A stretch of DNA of 64,000 bases, taken from the NCBI GenBank assembly GCA_036677805.1, contig JAVBVS010000016.1:186001-250000 (forward strand), written 5' to 3'. Position 1 is the stretch's first letter; every line of letters begins with the position of its first letter. This stretch comes from SIG78 sp036677805. Lineage in GTDB: Bacteria > Verrucomicrobiota > Lentisphaeria > Victivallales > Victivallaceae. The translations under genes were made by a program, and so were the position numbers. Positions 37,214 to 46,072 of this stretch are shown piece by piece. The notes under the pieces were generated by a model. That model saw only the letters and a list, made by a program, of their open reading frames with translations. It was not told the DNA's origin and did not search any database.

Positions 37214-37239
37214 TCAATCGTTGCTGCAATCCGGCAAGA

Positions 37240-37506
37240 TTACTTGCGGCGGATATCCAATTCTTCGCACAGCGCGACATAGCGCTCGAAGTTTTCCCGC
37301 GCCAGATAGCTCAGGAGCTTCTTGCGGCGGTTGACCATCGCAATCAGCCCGGTCTGGGTGCTGTAATCCTTGCGGTTGATCTTCAGATGCTCGGTCAGGT
37401 GGGCGATGCGCTTGGTCAGCAGCGCCACCTGCACTTCGGGGCTGCCGGTGTCGCCTTCCTGGCGGGCATACTGCTGAATCGTGGCGGTCTTGGTCGCTTT
37501 GTCCAT
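37240..37506 (-). CDS. rpsO: 30S ribosomal protein S15
   Basis: 88 residues from ATG 37504-37506, matching the usual S15 length of about 89. The conserved core EGDTGSPEVQVALLTKRIAH, LKINRKDYSTQTGL and RRKKLLSYL identifies it without doubt; S15 binds 16S rRNA helices 20-22 and nucleates the platform. A second ATG nine bases upstream shares the purine-rich site AGGAAAAGG, so two starts are possible. The leader on the minus strand contains GCGTTT-CCGTT-AAAAACGC, a hairpin that might serve S15 autoregulation. pnp lies downstream. Confidence 0.97.
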   Translation of the reverse strand: MDKATKTATIQQYARQEGDTGSPEVQVALLTKRIAHLTEHLKINRKDYSTQTGLIAMVNRRKKLLSYLARENFERYVALCEELDIRRK

Positions 37507-37610
37507 GATGTTCATCCTTTTCCTGAATTTTCGTTTCCCGACAGCAATTCCCCGGCCGGACAAGCGCAGGGCAACCATCGGAAGCGTTTTTAACGGAAAC
37601 GCATTCCATT

Positions 37611-37638
37611 AATATACCATCGATCCGCCAAGATGCAA
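37611..37638 (-). promoter_or_regulatory. Predicted rpsO promoter
   Basis: TTGCAT (37633-37638), 16-bp spacer, TATATT (37611-37616) with an upstream TG (extended -10) on the minus strand. Confidence 0.65.
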
Positions 37639-37667
37639 ACTTTTTCCGCAAAAATCCCGGTTCCGCC

Positions 37668-40637
37668 TCATTTCCGGATCAGCGCCACGCCGTAGCCTTC
37701 GGGAATCCTGACTTCGGCATAGACTTTGCCGTCACGCTCGATCTTCGGCACCTTGAAATCCGGCTTTTCGCGCCCCGTCCGGTCGAACACCCGCGCGGTG
37801 AAGTCGGAGCGGTCGCCCCAGCCGAAGAGTCCGCTGGTATTGGTCAGAATCCGTTCCTGACCGATGATGCAGCCCTGCCCCAGCGCCACCGGAGTGATCG
37901 GATACATCGCATCGGTCAAAGTCGGCGCGCTGCCCACGGTATCGGCATAATAGTAATAAACACTCCCGTAATTCAACGCCTTGAGCATATCCTTGTAGGC
38001 GTCGAGCGGCGTCCGGACGGTAAGGTGGTCGCCCAGCGAAATCGGCGTGTAGAGTTGCGCCTGCACCAGATTGGTGATGCTGCCGGTTTCAACGAAACGC
38101 GGAAAATGCCGTTCCCGCATCGCCTTGGTAAAGGGCGCGCCATTGGCGATCAGCAACCCGTTGCCGCGTTTCAGAAGTTTGTCGATCATCGCCAGCCGCC
38201 ACGATTCGGTCAGGATCGGCACCGAACTGATCTTGCGGCTGATGCGGTGGGTTTTGCCGTCGATTTCCGCGCTCACGCCGTCCCAGTACTTGTCGCTGTA
38301 GCTGAACGGCGACTTGGAATACTCCAGTTCGTCCCAGTAGATCGCGTCGATCCCCTGATCGAAGCGCAAATCGATCACCTTGTCCTGCATCGCCGCGAAT
38401 TTCGATCCCGGACGCGGCACGAAAATCGGGTATTTTCCGCCCGAATAATCGACCACTTCGCCGTTGGCGGCGATCAACGCATCGTCGGCAAAAGTTTCCT
38501 TGTCCCCGTCGCCGTTGGAGATGAAGCAGTGAAAATAGGTGAAAACCTTGACGTCGGGTTTGGCCTGCCTGACCTTTTTTCCGCTGTCGTTCAAATAGGA
38601 AAGATCGATCTGGGTATAGCGGTTGCCATGCTGGGCGACGCCGCCATCCTTGCCATAAATGAAGGTCACAGCGAAAATGCCGTACTTGGCGCTGTAGCTG
38701 TCCAACTGCCGTTTGAGCGTTTCCGGCGCGGTGGTCAGACGTGATGACAGGAAGCATCCGGGACCGTCGATAGTGAAATTGACGCCCCAGTTGTCGCGGA
38801 TGCGGTTGATGAACACATACTGTTCCGGTTTTTCCAGCGGGTAGACCGAGAATTCCAGCGTCACGGTTTTGCCCGGCGTCAGCACCAATCGCTCATCCGC
38901 CATGCCGAGCTTGCCGTCATTGCAGTAATTATATCCCTGAATCCGGCTGAGGTCATCCTCCGCCACCAGGCCGATCCCGGAGGTTTTCTCCAGCGCCAGC
39001 GAAGTCGGGTTGACCGGCGCCGCATTGCGGCTGGAAGCCGAAATCTTGGGATAGCCCGCGACGAACACCTTCGCCTCCGGAGTTACCGCCGTGAAATTGC
39101 GGACCATCAGCGGCAGATCGGTCCCGGAAAGATTGGTTACGGTGTCCTTGACCGCAATGCAATCCGCCTGCCGCTCAATCACCCGGCTTACGGTGAAATC
39201 CTTGCTTTTAAGTTCCGCCGTATCACCTTTGACCGTCACGGCGCCGTCGCCCGGCGCGCCGAAGCGCGCCCAATCCGGCTTCAAAGTCGAAAATTCCGAC
39301 TCCACCCGATAAGTCCGGCCGTTGACCGTCACCGCGACCGCGCCTTCGGCATCAAGTTTGACCTGATAAAAGCCCGGCTTCGCCCGATGCGCCGGCTCGA
39401 TCACCGGAAGTTCGCCGGTCGGAGCATCCTTGAGAGTCAGCCGATTGGCCGGCATTTTGAATTCCGAGGCCGAAACCTGCCAGGACAGCGGACAGTCGGT
39501 CTGAGCGCGGTGGGCGACGATCAGTTTGTTCGGCCCTTCCGGCTTCAGCAGATCGCTCACGTCGAAAACGAACTCATTGGGATCGATGGCCGTGCCGTTG
39601 CTGGAAAATGCCGGATAGCCCTTGCTGTCAAGCGGTCCGTAGGTGGTGAACCAGACGCCGTCGCCGCCGGAGGCGCCCATGTCATGCTGTTCAAACTGGA
39701 TGTTGGCATCGCGGTTCAGGCAGCGCGCCGCATCCAGCGGCTTGCCGTTGAGCTCAAGCCTGCCGCCGCGGGTGCCGCCGGCGTATTGGGGCCGGTCGAA
39801 AGCCATGCGCACAGTCAGGCTTTGAGCCCGCTTCGCGACCTCGGGCGGAATCACAATTTCGGTGCTTTTGCCTTTTTCCAGGCGACCGGGTTCGGAATTC
39901 CAGAGCGCGGCGGTTTTGACCGCGCCGGAGTCAAAAGAGCCGTCGGCCCGCGCAAACACGCCGTCGATCAGACGCGCCAGATCCCACGGCCGCGGCTGCG
40001 CCGGTCTGGCGCTTTGCGACAGCAAGGTATCCTGTTCGCCGCTGTCGGAATCGCTCAGCAGGGTATCGAACCGCAGCCGGTCGTGAATCGCCGGAGCCGG
40101 AGCGTTGAACACCGACCACGGAATCGCCGCCTCCAGCCGGTAGCCGCCGGAATCGCGCTGCGCCGCCACCCGGATGTCGGCATTCGGCGTACCTTCGGGG
40201 CGGAATACCCATGCCTCGGGAGCGATGCCGGCAAAATTGCCCGGTGAAAACCCGAAGACGTAGATGTTTTTGTCGTCCTTGCCCGGCAGATAGGGATATT
40301 GCACCACCAGCATCGCATGATCGCCCTTCCACAAATCCCCCTGCGTATGTTTCTGGACCAGCTGGTCGTCGCGCACGGTAACGCCGAGATAGAGAAAATT
40401 ATGGTCATACCCCAGCACCGCGCCGCCGGAAAAGTCGTTGGCGTCTCCACAATTTTCCCTGCCGTAAACCGTATTTTTCTCCGGAGAAAGCGCCTGCTGT
40501 CCGGCGAGTTTGCTCAAACGGTCGAGAGAGCCGTCGACTGCCGGCGGCGGGTCGGACACCAATGCCACCGGTTCCAGCGCGGCAAGGCTCATTCCGGCCA
40601 GAAGCACCGCCAATCCCCAGAATCCTGCTTTCTTCAT
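37668..40637 (-). CDS. Large secreted carbohydrate-active-enzyme-like protein
   Basis: 989 residues from ATG 40635-40637 (GGAG at the right distance; the ATG one codon earlier is too close). Signal peptide residues 1-21 (AGFWGLAVLLAGMSLAALEP). Residues about 30-230 look like a family 9 carbohydrate-binding/DOMON-like domain (LGYDHNFLYLGVTVRDDQLV; GYRLEAAIPWSVF). A beta-rich middle is followed from about residue 690 by a barrel-like domain with the strand motif QGIDAIYWDELEYSKSPF, whose Asp-Glu pair recalls LQLDELYF in the 1138-residue protein at 8829. I infer a glycan-active secreted enzyme; family and substrate unknown. It is the last gene of the third regulator-pseudopilin cassette. Confidence 0.72.
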   Translation of the reverse strand: MKKAGFWGLAVLLAGMSLAALEPVALVSDPPPAVDGSLDRLSKLAGQQALSPEKNTVYGRENCGDANDFSGGAVLGYDHNFLYLGVTVRDDQLVQKHTQGDLWKGDHAMLVVQYPYLPGKDDKNIYVFGFSPGNFAGIAPEAWVFRPEGTPNADIRVAAQRDSGGYRLEAAIPWSVFNAPAPAIHDRLRFDTLLSDSDSGEQDTLLSQSARPAQPRPWDLARLIDGVFARADGSFDSGAVKTAALWNSEPGRLEKGKSTEIVIPPEVAKRAQSLTVRMAFDRPQYAGGTRGGRLELNGKPLDAARCLNRDANIQFEQHDMGASGGDGVWFTTYGPLDSKGYPAFSSNGTAIDPNEFVFDVSDLLKPEGPNKLIVAHRAQTDCPLSWQVSASEFKMPANRLTLKDAPTGELPVIEPAHRAKPGFYQVKLDAEGAVAVTVNGRTYRVESEFSTLKPDWARFGAPGDGAVTVKGDTAELKSKDFTVSRVIERQADCIAVKDTVTNLSGTDLPLMVRNFTAVTPEAKVFVAGYPKISASSRNAAPVNPTSLALEKTSGIGLVAEDDLSRIQGYNYCNDGKLGMADERLVLTPGKTVTLEFSVYPLEKPEQYVFINRIRDNWGVNFTIDGPGCFLSSRLTTAPETLKRQLDSYSAKYGIFAVTFIYGKDGGVAQHGNRYTQIDLSYLNDSGKKVRQAKPDVKVFTYFHCFISNGDGDKETFADDALIAANGEVVDYSGGKYPIFVPRPGSKFAAMQDKVIDLRFDQGIDAIYWDELEYSKSPFSYSDKYWDGVSAEIDGKTHRISRKISSVPILTESWRLAMIDKLLKRGNGLLIANGAPFTKAMRERHFPRFVETGSITNLVQAQLYTPISLGDHLTVRTPLDAYKDMLKALNYGSVYYYYADTVGSAPTLTDAMYPITPVALGQGCIIGQERILTNTSGLFGWGDRSDFTARVFDRTGREKPDFKVPKIERDGKVYAEVRIPEGYGVALIRK

Positions 40638-40659
40638 CATCAGACTCCTTACTCCATCC

Positions 40660-41334
40660 TCAATAGGTAATATCGTCAAGAATATAACGGAAACAGTTGC
40701 CCCAACTGCCGATATAGGCTTTCTGTGTGGCATTCAGGGAAATGCCGCGGACATGACCGCCAAGGTGCAGGATATTTGCCCGATCATTGGGATGATTTGA
40801 GGGCGCGGCAAAGATATCCGACCAGATGGCCGCACCGGGATCGTCATGTCCCATGAGAAGGCGGCCGACCGGCAACGGACTGCCCCATGCACTGTGCGCA
40901 GTTTTCCACATATAGTAATTATAAGACAAATACGGCGTCTGTGGAGTTCTGTCCAACCCGAAGTTTTCGGTGTCACTGGGGCATTTGAAAAAATTGGTCG
41001 CCTGCATAATCGAATCTTCCATACTCTGCGGATATTCCGTTCCGAAGTAACCACCCTGAATCAATAGTACCGCCGGATAATAAGGATGCCAATAGGAACC
41101 CAACTCTACAGTATCACTATTATCAAAATTTGTTCCCGTTACGGCAGGTCGATAGTCTCGATTGACCGTGCTGTATGTAAATTCCGCCATTCCGATCTGC
41201 TTGAGCTTTGCAAGGCAGTTCGAGCCGCGAGCGCGTTCCCGCGCCGCCGACAGCGCCGGCAGCAGCATCGCCGCCAGAATCGCAATGATTGCAATGACCA
41301 CCAGAAGTTCAATAAGCGTGAATGTTTTTTTCAT
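40660..41334 (-). CDS. Pseudopilin-like protein with prepilin N-terminal methylation motif
   Basis: 224 residues. Class III leader [20 protein letters not shown] and [12 protein letters not shown] as in the copies at 943 and 8026; the internal [10 protein letters not shown] and the near-C-terminal [20 protein letters not shown] correspond to conserved elements of this pseudopilin family. AAGGTG precedes the ATG. Gene order is regulator (37 nt upstream), pseudopilin, secreted giant protein (22 nt downstream), all on the minus strand and so probably one transcript. Confidence 0.9.
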   Translation of the reverse strand: MKKTFTLIELLVVIAIIAILAAMLLPALSAARERARGSNCLAKLKQIGMAEFTYSTVNRDYRPAVTGTNFDNSDTVELGSYWHPYYPAVLLIQGGYFGTEYPQSMEDSIMQATNFFKCPSDTENFGLDRTPQTPYLSYNYYMWKTAHSAWGSPLPVGRLLMGHDDPGAAIWSDIFAAPSNHPNDRANILHLGGHVRGISLNATQKAYIGSWGNCFRYILDDITY

Positions 41335-41370
41335 TTTTTACACCTTTTGGGTTGGTTGTGAGTATTTTTT

Positions 41371-42435
41371 TCATAGAGACTTGCGTTTGAAAAACTTGAA
41401 ATCGACTGTACTCCGAACCGGTCCGGACGGCATTTCGGATAAAATTCTGACTGCTTTTGCTCCGGTTCCACCGCGATTGGAATCGATAGCGCTAACTGGT
41501 ACGGCACAAGCCGACAACAGCGGACTGTCCTCCAGAGAAACGACAGCGAGATCCTCGGGAATCCGGATGCCGCGCGCAAGCAGCATTTCAACCGCGGCCA
41601 ATGCATAAAGCGCCGACTGTGTCACCAATGCGTCGAACTTCACCCCGTCAAGATAAAGCACATGGATTTCCCCCTGAATCATCTGCAAATCCCCCCAGAG
41701 GTGAATCTCCAGCCGGGGATCGAAAGGCAGATTTACCGCCGCCAATCCCTCCCGGAAGCCGCGCGGTACCGCATCCATATACATCGTGCTGTAGTGCAAC
41801 AGCAGAATCCTCTTCCGCCCGGAATTTTTCAGGATGCGTACCGCTTCGACAGCAGTACTGAACCGAGGTGGCACAATCCGATGCCACTCGGGATACCGGC
41901 GCTCGATATAGGCGCAGCCGACGCAATCGTCATCGATAAATGCCACGTTACAGCGCCGCTGCTTGAGCCAATCGAACAAATGGCAGTACCACATTCCCGG
42001 CACCACCACCGCCGCGCCTTCCGGAATCCGTTCCAGGCTCGGAATATGGATATCGGGCGGGTTATTGTTCAAGGTCGCATAGATGGAGCGTACTGCGATG
42101 CCAAGCTTGCGAGCCTCCTCAAGAACGCCGTCCAACACCGAGGTGTCCTTGTTCCAGACCGTCGAAGGGCACGGCGTAAGAACATATACTGTATCCAGTT
42201 TGCGGTTGGCGGTAAAACTGCCCCGGCCGCGAATCCGTACGATTTCGCCGCGATCGGCCAGTTCGTCGAGTGCCCGGGTCACGGTCATGTAGGCCACATT
42301 GAACCGCTCCTTCAATTCGGGCGCGCTCGGCAAACGGGTCTCCGGGGGCAACAACGCAAACTCCGCACTCAAGCCCCGGACCAGCTGTTCGTGCAGAGAA
42401 TTTTCCGAGTCGTCGCGATTCAACTTGAATGACAT
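41371..42435 (-). CDS. GntR-type HTH regulator with LacI-like sensor domain
   Basis: 354 residues. The winged helix occupies residues 10-75 (LHEQLVRGLSAEFALLPPET; LKERFNVAYMTVTRALDELA; VRIRGRGSFTANRK). The sensor domain follows, with AVVVPGMWYCHLFDWLKQ and the usual late motif LAVVSLEDSPLLSACAVPVS. GGGAGG lies before the ATG and a perfect TATAAT promoter further up. First gene of a transcript with a pseudopilin and a 989-residue secreted protein; likely senses a glycan breakdown product and controls the cassette. Confidence 0.9.
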   Translation of the reverse strand: MSFKLNRDDSENSLHEQLVRGLSAEFALLPPETRLPSAPELKERFNVAYMTVTRALDELADRGEIVRIRGRGSFTANRKLDTVYVLTPCPSTVWNKDTSVLDGVLEEARKLGIAVRSIYATLNNNPPDIHIPSLERIPEGAAVVVPGMWYCHLFDWLKQRRCNVAFIDDDCVGCAYIERRYPEWHRIVPPRFSTAVEAVRILKNSGRKRILLLHYSTMYMDAVPRGFREGLAAVNLPFDPRLEIHLWGDLQMIQGEIHVLYLDGVKFDALVTQSALYALAAVEMLLARGIRIPEDLAVVSLEDSPLLSACAVPVSAIDSNRGGTGAKAVRILSEMPSGPVRSTVDFKFFKRKSL

Positions 42436-42463
42436 TGCCGCCTCCCTTTCCTGTCCCGTAATA

Positions 42464-42493
42464 ATTATACCTCGAAACCGGGGGGCAATTCAA
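42464..42493 (-). promoter_or_regulatory. Predicted promoter of the third regulator-pseudopilin cassette
   Basis: TTGAAT (42488-42493), 18-bp spacer, consensus TATAAT (42464-42469) on the minus strand. The -10 lies in an imperfect palindrome, GTATAATTATTAC, that could be the regulator's own site. Confidence 0.65.
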
Positions 42494-42636
42494 GAGAAAG
42501 CGAGAAGAAATTCAACAATTTCATATAGACAACAGGGGTAAAATCAATACAACAAGTCCATTTCAATAGATAACTTCAGCCGAAGGCAAGATTGCGGAAA
42601 AAGTTTGTCCGATCGGAAAGATTGAATGCAATCGCT

Positions 42637-43536
42637 TCAATCCTCGAAGCGGAAAATCTGCCAGGGATAGCGTTGCGCCATGGTTTCCAGCGTTTCGACA
42701 TAGCGCGCCAGCGCGGGCCGCAGCATGGCCGCCGGAATGCGTCCCTCAGGGCAGTCCGCGAGTTCGATCGGATCGCCGAAAACCAGCCGCAGCCGGAACG
42801 GGCGGCGTTCGCAGGCGACGAACATCGGAATGACCGCGACCCCGGCGCGCGCCGCCACCCAGTAGGGCGACACCGGGAACGCGCTCGGTCGGCCCAGAAA
42901 CGGCATTTCCAGCAGCTGTCCGGACGCCGCTTCGCCCGCGCGGTCGCCCATGATGCAGACCACTTCGCCGCGCTCGACCGCCGCCAGGCATTCGGGCAGA
43001 CCGCCCATGAAGCCGTTGACGTCGATTTCGTGAAAATATTCTGCGTTGCCCTCCAGCGCCATCTGCTTGCGCACCGCCGGATTGGCGTCGGGAGCCACCA
43101 GCAGATTGACCTTGCGCCCGAACTCCGCCAGCCCGGCCAGCGCCGCCTGCCAGCAGCCGAAATGGCTGGTCACAATCACCACCCCTTGCGGCGCAGCCAG
43201 CGCATCTACGATCACCGCGCCGTTTTCCCGGATGCCGGGCAACTCGCGCCACGGCCTTTCGGCCAGAAATCCGGCGATCACCAGCGCTTCGCCCTGCGCC
43301 GCCAGCAGCCGATAGGTGTGAAACCACAGCCGGAAGCCCGACACCGCCGGAAAGCGCGCGGTCAGGTATCCCCGAGAGCGCCGCTTCGCCTCGCGGTCGA
43401 AGAGCGCATAGAAAAAGGCCACGAACCAGACGAAATTACACGCGTGGCGCACTCCAAGCAACCGCGTGAAAATCCGGAAGAAACCGATTCCAATCCGGTT
43501 GCCGCGCCGGGCGCTCAACATTTCATTTGGCGCCAT
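42637..43536 (-). CDS. LpxL/HtrB-like lysophospholipid acyltransferase
   Basis: 299 residues from ATG 43534-43536, which overlaps the end of the glycosyltransferase gene. The fold and order (helical N-terminus, TSHFGCW near residue 125, IMGDRAGEAA near 190, FVACERRPFRLRLVF) fit the lauroyl/myristoyl-transferase-like family that also occurs in aryl polyene clusters. The HX4(D/E) catalytic box reads HFGCWQ: Gln130 stands where Asp or Glu is expected, so activity or chemistry may be altered. It is the last gene of the 17-gene lipid operon. Probably inner-membrane-associated and transfers an acyl chain to a lipid or sugar acceptor. Confidence 0.85.
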   Translation of the reverse strand: MAPNEMLSARRGNRIGIGFFRIFTRLLGVRHACNFVWFVAFFYALFDREAKRRSRGYLTARFPAVSGFRLWFHTYRLLAAQGEALVIAGFLAERPWRELPGIRENGAVIVDALAAPQGVVIVTSHFGCWQAALAGLAEFGRKVNLLVAPDANPAVRKQMALEGNAEYFHEIDVNGFMGGLPECLAAVERGEVVCIMGDRAGEAASGQLLEMPFLGRPSAFPVSPYWVAARAGVAVIPMFVACERRPFRLRLVFGDPIELADCPEGRIPAAMLRPALARYVETLETMAQRYPWQIFRFED

Positions 43537-44716
43537 GACAAAGCATCCTCCGTGCGACCGCCGCCGCAATCAGCCATACCGCTCCGCCGCAGAGCAGCGC
43601 GAAAAACGGCGCCAGCACCAGACTGCCGAGCAGCCATTCATAAAACCGCAGCGGCAGCTCCCGGGTCACGCTCGCCAGCGTGAGTTCGGTCCAGAAACGT
43701 CCGTGCCGGAAAAAATACCCAAGCTCGATGCACAAAAACGGCGATAATGGCGGCATGAAAAGGTTCTGAATCGCCAGCGCCATGATCCGGTTGAGCCGGA
43801 AGCGCGTCGCAACGTACAGAATCACCGCGATGTGGCAGCCCACCAGCGGCAGCACCGCGAGCAGAGTGCCCGTCGCCGCCGCCAGCGCCAGCTCCTCGGG
43901 AGTGCTGTTTTCACGCAGCAGCGCGCGGAAGAATTGCCCCGGATGGCGCAGCAGCGGCCACAGCCGGACCCGCTCATGGGGCCGGCCGCTCAGATCGGGC
44001 CGCGGCAGCGGGCAGAGCCGAATCGCAAGCAAATGCACATGGAGCAAGGATATCCGGAAATTATCCTTGAATTTACGGAAATGGCTGACCCGTTTTTCCG
44101 GCTCCGGGTAATAGACGCGAATCGGCACATCGCGCACGTCGAGCCCGCCCCACGCGCCTCGGACCAGCGCCTCGGTTTCAAAGTTATAGTGGCGCGAAAA
44201 ACAGCGCATCCGCAGGAGCGCCCCGACCGGATAGGCGCGGAAGCCGCTCTGGGTGTCATCGCACCGCCGCCCGGTTTCAAGCCGGAACCAGAAATTGGAG
44301 AACCGCCGGCCGAAACGGCTGGCGTCGGGAATGTTGGCCGCCGTGAAATCGCGGCAGCCAACCAGGAGAAATTCGTTGTACGGCGATCCGTTCAGAATCT
44401 CCAGCATGACGGGCATATCCTCCGGGTAATGCTGGCCGTCGGCGTCGACGGTAATCATGTAATCGGCCTGTTGCCGCTCCAGATACGCCGCCGCGGTGAG
44501 CAGCGCCGCGCCCTTGCCGCGATTGCGTTCGTGATGGAGCAGGGTCGCCCCGGCGGCTTCAATCCGGCGCTCCAGGGCCTCCGGCCAGTCGCTCGACCCG
44601 TCGTCGACGACCAGTACCCGGCCGGGCAGCAAGGTCGCGGCGCGCGCCGCGACTTCCGCCACGGTGGCGGCGTTGTTATAGACCGGAATCACGCACCAGA
44701 TGTTTTTTTCACCCAT
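43523..44716 (-). CDS. Glycosyltransferase family 2 fused to DUF2062 membrane domain
   Basis: 397 residues from ATG 44714-44716 (GAGG seven bases upstream). Residues 1-230 are a GT2 domain: WCVIPVYNNAATV, VLVVDDGSSD and ITVDADGQHYPED (DxD). Residues from about 270 are DUF2062, with hydrophobic segments (LALAAATGTLLAVLPLVGCH; RLNRIMALAIQNLFMPPLSP). GT2-DUF2062 fusions use polyprenyl-phosphate- or lipid-linked sugars in known cases; here it sits in the lipid operon between radical SAM and acyltransferase genes, so it may glycosylate the final lipid or build its headgroup. Confidence 0.9.
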   Translation of the reverse strand: MGEKNIWCVIPVYNNAATVAEVAARAATLLPGRVLVVDDGSSDWPEALERRIEAAGATLLHHERNRGKGAALLTAAAYLERQQADYMITVDADGQHYPEDMPVMLEILNGSPYNEFLLVGCRDFTAANIPDASRFGRRFSNFWFRLETGRRCDDTQSGFRAYPVGALLRMRCFSRHYNFETEALVRGAWGGLDVRDVPIRVYYPEPEKRVSHFRKFKDNFRISLLHVHLLAIRLCPLPRPDLSGRPHERVRLWPLLRHPGQFFRALLRENSTPEELALAAATGTLLAVLPLVGCHIAVILYVATRFRLNRIMALAIQNLFMPPLSPFLCIELGYFFRHGRFWTELTLASVTRELPLRFYEWLLGSLVLAPFFALLCGGAVWLIAAAVARRMLCHGAK

Positions 44717-44725
44717 AAACAAACC

Positions 44726-46069
44726 TCACTGGCGGCGAGTCAGATCGAGCTCGCGCAGCTTGACATAGCCGAATTTGTGGATCAGCCGCAAGTCGCGGTT
44801 GCGGCGGCCCGGCGGATAAACGCAATAGCGGCTGTCGGCGAACCCGGCCAGCAGCATTTCATGCAGGCGCACCCGGTCGAGACCCGGCGCAAAGTAATAG
44901 AGCGACCCGATCCCGTTCCAGTTTTCCGGAACCTGTCCTTCGCGGCGCGCCACCTCCAGCAGCGGCGCGCCGTCCAGAATCCGGATGCCGGAAAAAACAA
45001 TCGAATAGACCGGTTCCAGACTGCGGAGATTGGCGACGCCTTCGCGCACCGTATCGTAAGTTTCGCCGGGACCGCCGAACATCACGCTGGTGGTGACACC
45101 GACGCCAAGCTCATGCAATCCGGCGCAGCAGCGCCTGACCTCGGCGAAAGTGAAACTCTTGCCCAGCCCGGCCAATGTCGCATCGGCGGCGGCGTCGACG
45201 CCGAGGTCCGCCGCCACCATGCCGGAGGCCGCCAGCAGCTCAAGATCGCCGCCGCGCAGATGGCCCGGCGTGATGAATCCGGTCCAAGGAACCGTGAGGC
45301 GGCGTTCGATCATCGCCTTGACCAGCGGCTCGAACTCGCGCGCCGGATCGTTGAAAACCGCGTCGACGAAGTAGATCATCGCCTCGGGATAATCCCGGCG
45401 GATGCGACTGATATCATCCAGAACCGCTTCGAGATCGCGCGAACGCATAACCCTCCCTTCCAGCATGGGATAGGTGCAGTAGGCGCAGCGGAAGGGACAG
45501 CCGCGCTTGGTCTGCACCGGCAGCATGTGGGTTTCGTCGCAGTAGAACCGCGCAATATCGGGTTGGTAGCTTGCGCCCGCGATCTCCGGCATATTGCCGC
45601 GAAAAATCGTTCCGGGTTTCGGAATGCGTCCGGCGGCGAGTTCCCCGGCCAGCTCCGCCAATGCGGATTCCCCTTCCCCGGCCACGCCGTATTCACAGCC
45701 GGTCGTCACCAGCAGCGCCTCGGGGTAAAGGGTGAATGCCGGTCCTCCCAGCACCACCGGAATGCCCGTGGCATTTTCCCGGAGCAGCCGGATCAGCGCC
45801 ATGCTGTGTCCCAGCAGTCGGCAGTCGACCGTGCAGCTGTCGATATTGTCGAGGTTGCGCAGACTTACCCCGATCAGCTCCGGGCGGAATGCCTCCAGCG
45901 CGGTTTTCAAGGCCGCCGGATAATGCTCCAGCCCGCCCGCCGCCAGCGGATCGAACTGAAGCACCCGGTGCCCGGCGCGTTCCAATGCGGTGGCCGCCAC
46001 GCTCATCCCCAGCGGATAAACGATATAAGGGTCGTCGCAGAAATTGGCCGCCGACAGCAGAATGCGCAT
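44726..46069 (-). CDS. B12-binding-domain radical SAM protein (first of two)
   Basis: 447 residues. Residues 1-150 form a Rossmann-like cobalamin-binding domain (MSVAATALERAGHRVLQFDP; IPVVLGGPAFTLYPEALL). The radical SAM motif is CPFRCAYC (C191, C195, C198), after VQTKRG. The middle has TSVMFGGPGETYDTV. Such class B enzymes catalyse C-methylations, ring formations and other radical steps; some act on lipids and hopanoids. The downstream gene start is 3 nt after the stop of the second B12 radical SAM gene, so the two are surely co-transcribed. Substrate unknown; context implies the acyl chain or its aryl head. Confidence 0.88.
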   Translation of the reverse strand: MRILLSAANFCDDPYIVYPLGMSVAATALERAGHRVLQFDPLAAGGLEHYPAALKTALEAFRPELIGVSLRNLDNIDSCTVDCRLLGHSMALIRLLRENATGIPVVLGGPAFTLYPEALLVTTGCEYGVAGEGESALAELAGELAAGRIPKPGTIFRGNMPEIAGASYQPDIARFYCDETHMLPVQTKRGCPFRCAYCTYPMLEGRVMRSRDLEAVLDDISRIRRDYPEAMIYFVDAVFNDPAREFEPLVKAMIERRLTVPWTGFITPGHLRGGDLELLAASGMVAADLGVDAAADATLAGLGKSFTFAEVRRCCAGLHELGVGVTTSVMFGGPGETYDTVREGVANLRSLEPVYSIVFSGIRILDGAPLLEVARREGQVPENWNGIGSLYYFAPGLDRVRLHEMLLAGFADSRYCVYPPGRRNRDLRLIHKFGYVKLRELDLTRRQ

Positions 46070-46072
46070 GGC

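Larger units (their letters stand above)
36692..37239 (-). other. Long pnp leader and rpsO-pnp intergenic region (548 bp)
   Basis: No gene I can support. From right to left on the minus strand it holds the rpsO terminator (37182-37213), a promoter (37099-37127) and a leader of about 400 nt with two clean hairpins: CCGGAACG-TTT-CGTTCCGG at 36870-36888, and GCCGGCG / CGCCGGC at 36729-36759, about 40 nt before the pnp start codon. In E. coli the pnp leader hairpin is the RNase III/PNPase autoregulation site; the same role here is an inference. Confidence 0.6.
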
